Positions 22,436 through 34,400 of a DNA stretch of 64,000 nt are shown here, one piece after another. The DNA comes from Aquatica leii (lineage: Eukaryota; Arthropoda; Insecta; Coleoptera; Lampyridae): NCBI GenBank assembly GCA_035610365.1, contig CM069432.1:178793027-178857026 (forward strand). The letters run 5' to 3'. Every line of letters begins with the position of its first letter. Within the stretch, counting starts at the first letter, position 1. Under the pieces are notes generated by a model. It searched no databases. It had not been told where the DNA came from and was given only the letters and a program-made list of their open reading frames with translations. Made by a program: the position numbers and the translations under genes.

Positions 22436-25400
22436 GCAAGTATTATTATTACTATTTTTGTTTAATTTATTTTTTCTTAGTTAATTTATTGTAGCTTATA
22501 TTTTAATACTAACATGAAAAATAATAAAAATGAATACCATATACTATTATACAATACTGTGACTTCGATTCTTTTAGGTTAATCGTATCTTTTATTTGTT
22601 GAAAGGAGAAATAGAATTTAAAATTACATATCTTTAAAATGCATCAGAAAATTAAATTATGGTAAATATTTGTAATTAGAGCATTCTCAGTTTCATTTGC
22701 TAATAAATATAAATGCGCTTCTGATTTTTTTTTAATACAAAACGAAACCGCAAATTGTTTTCTTTAAGGAATGTTGTAATGTTTAACCGCAATCCTTATA
22801 AACTATTACACGACTTACTTATGCCCAGTTGCATAAAGCATAATTAACTATGTTGTTAACTGACGCCGTTGTTATCAAAATCGTAACTATTGATTTGACA
22901 ATGTCAACAAAACAATTGATTTTGTACTTAGCAATGTTTTACGCAACCGAGAATAACCCTAGTAGAACAAAGCCACTGAAAACAAATCAAAAACGTATTT
23001 TCAGTGTAAAAAAACTTAGAACACAAAATTATTTTTATAACTTTTGCAAAAACATTTATGATATGATACAAATTGATTTAATTTTATTAGAACAAATATC
23101 AAATAACACTCCAATAATATTTACGTTTTGAATTTTATGAAACATAAATTGTGCAATTTCTCAAAAGCAGTTTTTAAAAATTTTAAAAACGTTTTGTCGT
23201 AACACACGTGTGCAATTACAAATTCAATATAGATTACAATAACGAAATATTTTTGATGTTTTTAAAACCTTCAACCACACGAACACATACGTAAGAACGT
23301 CAAACAAACGTCATCATCATTATTCACTCATAGCAACTCATATTTCTCTTCGTTAAGTAGCGACATCAGGAAACAACAATTTCCTGTCATTATAACTTTT
23401 TATAACCAAACCCAATTTGTCAAAAAAAATTTCTTGAGTTATCCAGTACACTTCTGGAATTAGTTTTCTAAACTAAAATCTTCGTTGTTGATAGCTTTGG
23501 TTTGAAGTTAAAATCTTCTTGAGTACGATACATATTTAATGAAATAAATGGTCGTTTTTAAGATACCTAAATCAAATTTGTCAAACTACTACATTTGATT
23601 CTTGAAGATTTGAATATTTCCTGCTTTCTTTTTATCTAATAACAATACTTCTTATGTACGAATAATTTTTACATACTTATAAATTTACCTCATTTACTTT
23701 AAAAAAACTGTTGATTTCCAGTAACATGTATGCATACATAACAGATTTCGTTTATCGAAAAACTACAAGATAAATAATATTTTAGACTCCAGCAAAAAAC
23801 TTTATTTTAAACCCTGTTTAAAGGTTCTAACCTACAAATCTGTCGTAAACAGCCGAGAAAAATGATTTGTGCATTGCCATTACGTTTAAAATCTTTGTCG
23901 TAAAATTTTTAGACAACTTTACGAGTTTTTCTATAATTTCGTTCTACAAGTTAAAAAATGTAATATTTGTTTTGTATAAAAAAGTATTTTTCGCTTATTG
24001 AAATTTCAAACATTTAAAAGTACAAAATTAATTTAATAATTAATTTAAAATCAAGAATTTTAAAATTATCTCGTAAAAAATATATAAATGATGATTTTCA
24101 CAAACTAAGAGAAATTTTATTAAAAAACGGATATCTTATTAAATTATTAAATAAATTGTTATTTCAAACATTTAATGTTGTTAGAAATGCACAAGAAATT
24201 ATTCCTACAGAAATTAAATATTTTTCAATTCCTTATGTTAAAGATTTATCTCTGACGTTAAAATTGCTTATAAATACATCTTAATTGGACGTTCTGTTTT
24301 CTCAAAATTAAAAGATATTATTTCACAAAACTTAAAATCAAATGTAGTTTATAAAATTTCTTGTTTTGATTGTAATTCATGTTATTTGGGCAGACCGGAA
24401 GATTATTAGTTGATAGAATTACTTCACATAAAAGTGACATTAAATTAAACGAACCTAGTTGTATGTTATCAATTTATTGTAATCAGAACTTGCATTCTCC
24501 GGACTATAACTCTATAAAAATTTTAGATGAAGGAAAAAAACAACAAAAATAGTATATTACACTACGAGGGCCGAAAGTTGAACTTTCGACCCTGCGCGTC
24601 ATGATGCCCCGAGGCGAAGCCGAGAGCGTCATAACGCGCAGGACCGAGATTTCAACTTTTGGCCCGCGTAGTGTATACCATTTTTCTTCATAGCCGGTCG
24701 AAAGTACGTTGTTAATTCTTTTTTTTTTAACTTTAAATGTTGATAAGCATGTTTTGGATAGGGGCAGGCATCAAATACATTCGAAGAGTCAAGTCGTCAT
24801 ATTTTTTAAAAATAAATTAATTCCATTTAATCAAAAATGTGTTTATTTCCATTAGTTTAACAAATTATATTATTTATTATAAAATAAAACGATTTGTTGT
24901 AGCAACAGAATAAATAGTCCCTAGTTACCAGTATTAATACGCATGAGAGATTCTTTCCTCCCGGCGTTATAGAGGGCGCGCGTGTACTTCTCAAAGGGAG
25001 TAAATGTTCAACTTTCGTCCCTGCTATTAGGGACGAAAGTACGTACTTTCGACCGAGGTATGAAGAAAAGAAACTTTTTAGAAATGTTACATATTATTAG
25101 GTGTGAAACTTCAATGAACAAAAGAACTGACATTGAATGTATGAGTATTATTTATTCTTATCTTTTACAGATAATTAAATAATTTATTTATCTATATTTA
25201 AATTTCTTAAATTCATTTTTTCATTCACGTATTAATATTTTTGCAGTTAATTTTTTTTTTAATTATCAATTTAGTTGTTAATTTGTCAATTTGACATATT
25301 TGAATTTAATAATATATTGTAACGCTGTCGAAGTTTGTGTGAACTTTTATAATTGTAATATTAATATTTTCAATTTGTAACGTGCCTTCCTACGCCACTG

Positions 25401-28400
25401 GTGATAACAACGTTGAACCCCGTAGGGTTACCAAAGACTGAGGGGTAGTCGTTCAATACCTGGCGTTGCTATGCTGTGTAAAACTATACTTTTTTACGTT
25501 TGTTTTACTTCATAAAGTTATTTTGTTTATTGTGTACCTTGCTGTTTACCTTATTATCATTAAAAATCAACTACGTTTGCGAAGGGTTTAAATTCTGTAC
25601 AATAACCGAACCCGCGACAAGTAGAAGGAACTTTACATCTTTCCTCCTGTTATAAATTTTTATTTTAGTTCGTGCATTTATCTGATTTGAACATTGGTGG
25701 ACTTTATTATTGTTTATCGTTTTCAAAATTTTCTAAATAGTAAATTTTTTTAATTTTTTATATTTTCAATTTTTATAATAGCATTTTCAAATTTTTTATC
25801 CGACATTTCATCTCCGAAAAAAAGAAAAACCCTGTATTTAGTAGAATTTTTTATCAAAAATTCAACGATGTACCTATCATGGTTCTAAAGCCAAAAATAG
25901 GGAAAAAATGAGGATTAATATTTTTGATTGCAATAGTTATATTTCATCCGTCACATTGTTGTTGAGCACGTTGTAGCGTATTTTACAGTTAAATTTCTTG
26001 TCGTTATAAGAATTGGAAGTTTGTAAATTTCTAATTGTTTTATTGACAACAGGTACAAATTCAATACAAACTGTTATGTTTTATAAAAACGATAAATATC
26101 TTTTTGACAAGTTTTACAACAACAACCTTTTTTTTCATTTCTTTTTAACACAACCTGTTTATTTAATAACTTATTATAAACTTAGAATAATAATAAATGT
26201 ACTATTACTTTACAGAAAATCACTGAATAGTATTCGTTTCAACAGTCTTCAGTAGACTGTATTAACTATGGTTGGAGTTGCTCAGAGGCAGAGGTACGTA
26301 CGACCCTAAAAACTGGTTTTCATTCAAAATTTATACGAAAACTGCGGCACAATAATTCATAAAATTAACGATCAAGAGCGACACAAGATCCGTGGCAAAT
26401 ATATCTTAAATAAAGCACTTTTTAATTCAACACTAATGTATTTGTGTGCTACGATGGAAAAAGGAAATTTTAGAAACGAAGAAAAATTTTATATGTCGCC
26501 TTGTTGCATCTTGTGCTACAAACATTGTGTAGCTGCTGAAGAGATGTATTCTGATAATTATCTTAAACGAAGACCACCTACCCACTAAACAAAATCATGT
26601 TATTAAAATGTAGTGACAATATGAAATTGTTACCTTGTAATGTTTTTTTTTGAGACTTTTAACGTTAGTGTAATGTTGTGACAACTGCGTTTTGTGCAAA
26701 TTTTTAACATCACATTGAAAACATTTAAATTTAAACGTTATTATAATGTTGAATCAATGTTTTTATTATATTAGTTTGATATATTTTAAATGTAATTGAA
26801 TGTTTAATTAACATTAAAAATATTTGCTTTTTAACATTCTACCAATGTATATTTCATATTTTTTTAACATTATGTTAATGTCAAATTAATGTATGGATCA
26901 CATTACATTAACATTTATTTTGATTGTTTCTGTAACGTTTAATTGATATTTACTTTAACTAGTGAATATGTATATATTATTTCATTTCATAAATAATTCA
27001 CTTCAATGAGAAAACCAATTCAGGTAACATATGTTAATCTTTCAAATTAAACAGATGCTACCTGAATGTGTCTTCTCTTTGGACTGAATTACTTGTGAAA
27101 CTAAATGTACATATTCAGTAATGTTAAAAAGTATAATACACATATTTGTAGTACCTAAATATGATTTTCATATTGGAAAACATCGTTTTCTCACATTATT
27201 TTTTAAATATTTTAAATCGGGTATTGACTCATAAATCACCACGATAAACAAAAATAAAATTAGGTGTCATATTGCTTCATTTTGTTTCGATTTCAAATTA
27301 ATAAGATATGATTTTCGTGTTATAAACAAGTATTTATTTTAAATTAATAAAACTTATATATTAAATGTAAAAATCTTTATAAAAACATCTAAGTAATCTA
27401 AGTTATTCAATATTTCTTTTTAAACGTTGAGTGGCAAATCTCAGCCATTCCATGACTACTAGCTCGAACTCCCTTTGCTTGGAGAAAGGAAAATTTTCAC
27501 TAACAGCTTCTAAAATTAAATTAAAAAAAATGTATTAAGTAATGTCTAAACTAAATTTATATCATAAATATAACACATTGTTTGATTTTTAAAATAGAAC
27601 ACTTACCAGTGAAAATCTTCATCATACAAAAGTTGCCAACTTGAAAATTATTCTTTTGCCCCGTCCACGAGCACTGTTGAGCCAGCTCATCGGTTAAAAG
27701 CTTGGGGAGGCATCTTCGAATTAGATTTTTAAAATCTGATCCTCCTACAAAGCTTAGTTTAGTCCTCTGTAACAAATAAAACCAAATGTAACATTCAACT
27801 ATATACTGTTATGCATATGAGTGAAATTCTTGATTTTCAGTTTTGAAATCGTATAATTGTTAATTGTAATATGTTAAACAAATTAAACAAAGTTGAATAA
27901 ATTTATTTTATTGAGGTTTTAAAGACAGATGGATATTACAATTATCACTTTCTATTGTATAATTTAAAAATTTATGTATGTACTTACCAGTTGGGATTTA
28001 ACCTCTGGATCAGTTTTGATCATTTCTTCAAATGTGAGAAGTTCATCTATAGATTTGAGAGGCAGTAAAGCTGTTACTTTATCCACAGATTCACATATCG
28101 GAGTTACATTATTAAATTTAGAGTTCTCAAAAGCATTAACCTTTGCTAAAGTTATTTGGCACAGAGTTTTTATTTCTTGCAATAAATTCAGAATTTGCTC
28201 ATGTTCACATGGTGTTACAACAGGAATATCATCTATCATAATAAGATTTTCATTCTCCTCAACCGATGGAGGTGTTGATGGGTTATTGCTTGATATCAAA
28301 GAACCATTGATTGGATATGAAAAGGTAACTAGCTGATTGGAACAACCAGGCATTTCCTTTTCAACTAATGGAGGTGTTGGTAGATCATTTATAGCACTTA

Positions 28401-31400
28401 GACGGTCAACTGATTGTTGGGAACAAACAGGTATTTTTGCAGTTTGAACTTCTGAGGCACATTTCCTTGTGTTGGGAATATCTCTACAATCTGATGAAAA
28501 ACTAGCAGTAGATAATGTGGGAGATGGAGGTTGAAGATATTCTTCATAATCAGTTACTTTCTTGGTTTTTATTTTTCTTCCATAACGACTTGGGATATTG
28601 TCTTCTGATTCGGAAGATTTTACAATTTTTTTTTCATGCTGCAGTGCATTTTCATAAGAACCTAACATAATTATGGGACGTTATTAAAGAGGTTTGTACT
28701 TTGATAAAATCAGCACAACAATTTTTTTTAATCATCATTTCTGAAATAGCAAGAATGGAAAACAAAAGATTTTTTTTCCATTACTTATTGTAAATTTATA
28801 TAAAAAAAATATAAAATTTTTTAAAATATTTTTTATATAATATTCACTGTTGCTATTTCAAAACGTCAAACTTCAAAAACAATATTATATTTTAGTGATC
28901 TAACTGATGCAATAACATTTATATAAAACACTTTTGGAATGTAATATACATTAAGGTGTTGACAAAGATACGTGACATCGTGTTGAAACGTTGTGTTATT
29001 TAATTTATATTACATGTGTTTAAACCCAAAAGCGTTTTATTGAAATATGTTTAAACGTTAATCATTTTTAATAAAATTTATAGTTACCAAAAGAGCCGTG
29101 ATCCACAAAACTGCCTCTCTGGTATTGTCCCCAGTTATCTGCAGGCTTCTGCCTTTTAATAATAGAAGTTCTGGTATTTTTTAGATTTGTTGGCCAAACA
29201 CATGATTCATCTTCTAGGACCCAATTGGATGGAATCACAGATACCAAATGTTTATCGAGAAACTCAATGACTTTATACTGTATAAAAAAACAGAAATAGT
29301 ATATTTGATAGGTTCCATAATCATGTTGTATGATTGTTCTCAAAATGGGGTTCCATAATCACGTTGTATGATTGTTCCCAAAATGGGGTAAATGATTATG
29401 TAAATCTTATTTCTCCTTTACATAATATGTTTTTATGTGTACTGTCACTTATTAAATTTCATGGAGAATTCCCAAAAAGTAATTTTCGATCTTAATTGCC
29501 TTGTACAAAATTTTTTAGTACTTTCCGTAATTTCAAATTCAAATGATATTGGCAACTGCCCTAGACTACACGGCAGTAGACTTTATAGGTTTTTGATAAA
29601 TATGTGTTAATTCTGAGAATGTCTGGTACCGAATGTAACACTCATCTTTGAAAATAAATATATCAGTAATTTTGACTGGAATCTTTCGTTCCAAGAAACA
29701 AAAACAATTACATTCCTTGTTTGTAAATTTTGTGCCTTTGTAAATTACATGACTATATAAAATTACATCCATTCCTAAAATTTTTTTCTTCCTATTTCTC
29801 TACCAAGCTGAATTTCATCTTTATTAGTTGATGGGGATTCCAAAATACGTAGTTTTTCCAAACTTCTATTGACAAATTGGATCAGTGGGTTTCTTGTTGG
29901 TTTTATACATTTTTTATTTCAGACATATAATTTTCAAATTTAAAGCAACTAAAATTATCCAGAGCGCCAAACTTTTCTACATCTCCAGCTAAATGTATTA
30001 AATTATGAACATTATGATTAATCAGTTCATGTCCGTAAAGCTCTCCAAACCTTTCAACAAAATATCTTAGAAGAGTATTGGCATATTTAAAATTGTGGCA
30101 AAGATTCTTACAAATTAATATCCTAATAGCTATATGAAATGAAAGAAAATGATTATACCGTTGTGTCGTCAAATGATTTTTACAACAAGAGGTCCATAAT
30201 ATAGTAAATTGCCGAAATTCAGTGGCTTTCCAAAATTCCAACACTTCTAATTTTCTCGGTTTTCTGGCAAAATCACTGGTGCAACATTTTTTGTACTGTA
30301 GTATGTGATCATTGATCTGTTTTATATTGACATCAGGAATTTTAACAAACTGGTTACCTTTTACCCACATCTGCAATAATTTTTTCATTACACCTAAACA
30401 GACAAGGTGCATGTAGTCAAGCGGTACTTGACTTACAAGGCCAATATCAGTATCCAAGAGAGGAGTCCTTTTCTTGTGAAAAAATTCATCAATCATATTC
30501 CTGAATGAATCATCAGTTCTTAGGTTGGAATTTAAATTGGAATATGTCATTCGGTTTTTGTAAAAGTCCCCCTCAACTGTACACTTTGTACAACCAAAAT
30601 ATGCGTTATGACTATTAACACCCAACAAAAATGACTTAGCTGGAGCATCACATAAAATTTTTGAAATATTAATTTTTATAAGTTTATCACAAAACAATAT
30701 TCCATGATCTTCTTTAATTTTTATTAAATCTTTCAGTAAGTACTCCAAAAAGTCTGACAGATGTCTTGGTTTACTACAACCGTGGTATATACCTATAGGA
30801 AAAACATATTTTTGATCTCAACACTTTCAATATGTCCCAAAATTGGCCAGAACTGACTTTTTGCTGCTTTTTGTTAGTGGTAGCCCATCTATATTTAATT
30901 CAATATACAGTGTGGTATTTTTCTCTAGGACAGGAAATAATTTTATAACATCTTTTACAGATTCTATCAGGCCAAAATGGTAATATAAACCGTCTCCCAT
31001 GTGCACATCTTCAAAATTCTTATATTTCTTAATTTTTATTAATGACTCATAGTCCGACGGAAGCTCTTCTAAATGAAGATCACTTTTCATCATTTTTAAT
31101 AATTTTGTTACGGATGAGTGAGCTATTCTATTTTCAATTGCCCATTTTTGTAGATTATTAATAAACTTATCGGTATCAGGTTTAGGAGGCACCTCTGCAG
31201 GTTTTGAAAAATTTAAATTAGATTTACTATCATAGCAAGAAGATTCTCCAGCAGATGAAATTATAGGTATTGGATTTAATACTGATGTAGATGATGATAA
31301 AATTGAAGAATTATTTTCAGTAACTTCAGTGTTATTTTGAATTGTTATATTAACTGTATGTTTCGGTTTTTTTGAAATTCCTTTTTTTACCAAACGTTTG

Positions 31401-34400
31401 AGGTATCGGGAAGAATGTGTACATTTCTTAAAGTTGAGGACCTGAAATTTTAGGAAATGGTATCAAATTACGTAGGGGTGTTAATCAATCACACTGCTAT
31501 AAAATAGATAAATAATGCTATAATACAATTTTTTGCCTGTAAGTGACTATGTTCAGATGCCGATTAAAAAAATATACATCAAGATACAATGATTTGCTAA
31601 TACAGGTTACATAGACGTGGCCGTTGGTCGTATTATCCTATATCGTTCTACTTAACCACGTCTTCAGCTGATCATGTAGCAAAATTCAAAGGATTTGTTG
31701 TTTACTTAAAAGTACTGTAAAGACGGTTTTACCGTTGATGCCTAAATATGTATACGAACGCCGCATATCTGTTATTTTACTATATTTGGAAATTTCCAGC
31801 ACACGAAAACAACAAACGATGAAATTGATCTATTTTGTTCAGTAAAACACCACCTTCTGGGTCAGTTTTATGTTTAAATAACTGTATGTATATTAAAATC
31901 ATATATAGTCTACTGCTAATGTATGCATTTGTACAGATGAATTCATTTAATAAAAGCATATATATATATAACTATTAGTTCAGTTTCCATCACAAACATG
32001 TGGTTTACAATAAATGCTCACCTGCTTATCGCTCATTTTGAAATGGCACTGGCAACAATACAACTCAAAATAATACGATTAAATACTTAAAGTATTTGAT
32101 AACACACACGGCAAAAAAAAAATAAAAAATGGACTCGACACACACAACACGTTTCACAGTTTAAGGTTATGGAGATCAAAGATTATGATTAATGGTTTTG
32201 CCGCCTCAAATGTCGGATGATTGAAATACATACAAAGTTTATTTTCATACATCTATCCAACATCGAATAAATAATATTATATAAACGTTTCCCACAGATT
32301 TCAGAAAAACATTAGATTTGCAATAATTTTTTAACTAATATTTTAATATTATTTTCATGTTTATTTTGTTACATTTGTCCAATGTTAAATAAATAATATT
32401 TTATAAACGTTGAAGAAGATACATTTATCGTTTAATATTATTTCAACATTATACAAGACAACATGGACTATTTTAATCATTGTTACCACATTATAGCAAC
32501 ATTCAATTATAACATTGAAACATCTACCTCCAAATAATATTTTTTAATGTTATTGTTACGTATCATGTTTAGTGGGTAAGAAGTCAACTTATTTTTTTCT
32601 TTTAAAGTAACTTGGTCTGATGCAACCATGATAATCAGCAATAGCATTTTTAATCGGCGTAACAAACATTATTGGGCAAGAGACCATCCTTATTTAAAAA
32701 AATTAGCAAGGCTTCAACATCGAATTGGTTTTAATACGTAGATAAGCAGTTTAACAACTATTTAAGTTCCGAAAGGTACCTCGACCTGCTGCAAACTGAT
32801 TTGGTCGATGTTTTGGATGAATTGCTCCTAGCAATTGTTAACAACTGCTGGTTTCAATAAGATGGTACCCCAGTGCATAATTCAAAAAATTTATAGAGGT
32901 ATTTGTCGCAAATGTTTTTTGAAAAATGGATTGGAATTCACAGTGAAGTAGCTTGGTTAGTTCGATTACCGGACTTGATTCCGTTAGATGTTTTTTGGGT
33001 TATGTAAAAAACCAAGTGTATGACGCAACTTTTGAAAATGAAGAACACTTATTGACATCGGTTATAGTAGCAGTTAATACATTCTCATCAGAAATGTTAA
33101 TGTTTTAAATTCTACTGTAAAGAGACCATACATGTGTCTAGAAAATAATGGCAACTTATTTGAATACTCGTAATAATTTTTTGACATTTTGTTTCAACGT
33201 CTACTAGATTAAAAATTTAAAAAATGTCAAAACTTATTTTTGATTTTAGAACCATAATGTGTGATACATCGTTGTATTTTTAATGAAAACTGCTACCGAA
33301 TACAAGGTGATTCTTTTTTGTAGCCATATAAAAAATATTAAGTTAATAATAGTTTCTTGAAGAAAAAATTTCAAAACGCTGTTTTGTAGAGCTTAAAAAA
33401 TGACAATGACAAAGTTTTATCTGTTTTTTTTTATTCTTTAAAAAAAATGCAAAGGTTAGAAAAAATCAAACATTCAAAAAACTTAATTTTTTGAAAAATT
33501 TTGAAAGCGATAAACAATCATACTTTTAATAACGCAAATTTTTCCTAATTTAAGCTGTTCTCACCTTGAACCCATTGTATATTCACAGAAATATGAGCAA
33601 ATATTTCAATTTAAAAATTCAAATGTGTGCATCGAATATAGTTAACCATAACGTAATTCTACAACAATTTTATATGTTGTAACGATTTTAAAACTTCATT
33701 TATTTTAACTGTTTACACAATTATTATACAATTATTATAAATGTAACTAATTTTTATAACTGAAAACACAACAAGCTGATCAAAATAAACTACCAAGTTA
33801 ATCAAAACTAGACTTACCAACAATTTATATAACAACGTAATTGTATACCGTCCGCGAATACGATAATTAAGCACTTAACGCACTTCACGGTACGTACTTC
33901 TTTTCACTGACGTCGAATGTTTTAAATCAGCATAAAACATTAATCTACTGTAGCTTAACAAAAAAGCAGCGTAGTTTACATACTTATTACAGTTATACAA
34001 TTAAACATACATTATACTTATACATAACGTTGCAGTGTTGATAATTAAGTTGGAGTAATTGTTTAGTCTTCGAAAAAAGCGATAATTTATTTGTGGTCCG
34101 CTCACAAGTGAATTACAGTTATGCTTATTTGCAACAGTACAACAGTACACAACTGAAACTCAGAAAAATGTATAAGCTCACTGCTTATACATAAATGTCA
34201 AAATCGTTACGCTGGCGGAAAACTACAAAATCAAAATCAATGATCACGAGCAAACATTATCTGTTTGTAGACGGCAAAATTACCGTTCTTCTGTTGTTAA
34301 TAAAAACCGAATGTACTAAATCTATACAAACCGACGTGGTACATAATGAAAACAGACTATTATAGGTAAAAACGCAATTAACGATAGCCAAAAAAAGATA

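Larger units (their letters stand above)
26581..32576 (-). mobile_element. 6.0 kb CACTA-type (EnSpm-like) transposon
   Basis: Ends are cccactaaaca at 26581 and tgtttagtggg at 32576, an 11 bp perfect terminal inverted repeat containing the CACTA signature, flanked by TA on both sides. Two genes lie on the minus strand: a tnp2-family transposase (32036 to about 29455) and a DUF4806 gene (29277-27403). Subterminal 300 bp on both sides are dense in aacatt/aatgtt words, as expected for binding-site arrays of this superfamily. Target duplications of animal members are short (2-4 bp), so TA fits. It lies inside a mariner-type element within the LGR1 intron. Superfamily assignment rests on the tnp2 protein plus the CACTA ends. 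Confidence 0.8.
25829..33312 (+). mobile_element. Mariner/Tc1-type element split by a CACTA-type insertion
   Basis: Terminal inverted repeats are recognisable. 25829-25905 (cctgtatttagtag ... caacgatgtacc ... atggttctaaagcc) matches the reverse complement of about 33238-33312 (accttgtattcggtag ... caacgatgtatc ... atggttctaaaatc). Between them are transposase pieces. 26490-26580 reads VAAEEMYSDNYLKRRPPT, the N-terminal DNA-binding part. 32610-33110 reads the DDE part: TWSDATM, KHYWARDHPYLKKLARLQHR, LLQTDLVDVLDELLLAIVNN, NCWFQQDGTPVHNS, SEVAWLVRLPDLIPLDVF and KNQVYDA. About 110 residues between the two parts are missing. The frames are broken. The 6 kb CACTA-type element sits exactly between the two pieces. 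Confidence 0.75.

Noticed and set aside
22440..22441. GT at 22440 as LGR1 donor
   Set aside because: It shifts the exon out of phase 2 and leads to a stop after joining to 37480; GC at 22436 gives the exact 144-nt exon and a family-consistent join.
25380..25480. GC-richer patch considered as tRNA or tRNA-derived SINE
   Set aside because: No consistent cloverleaf or A/B box promoter pair could be built.
27974..28336. 120-codon plus-strand frame
   Set aside because: Antisense shadow of DUF4806 exon 2, which has consistent splice phases on the minus strand.
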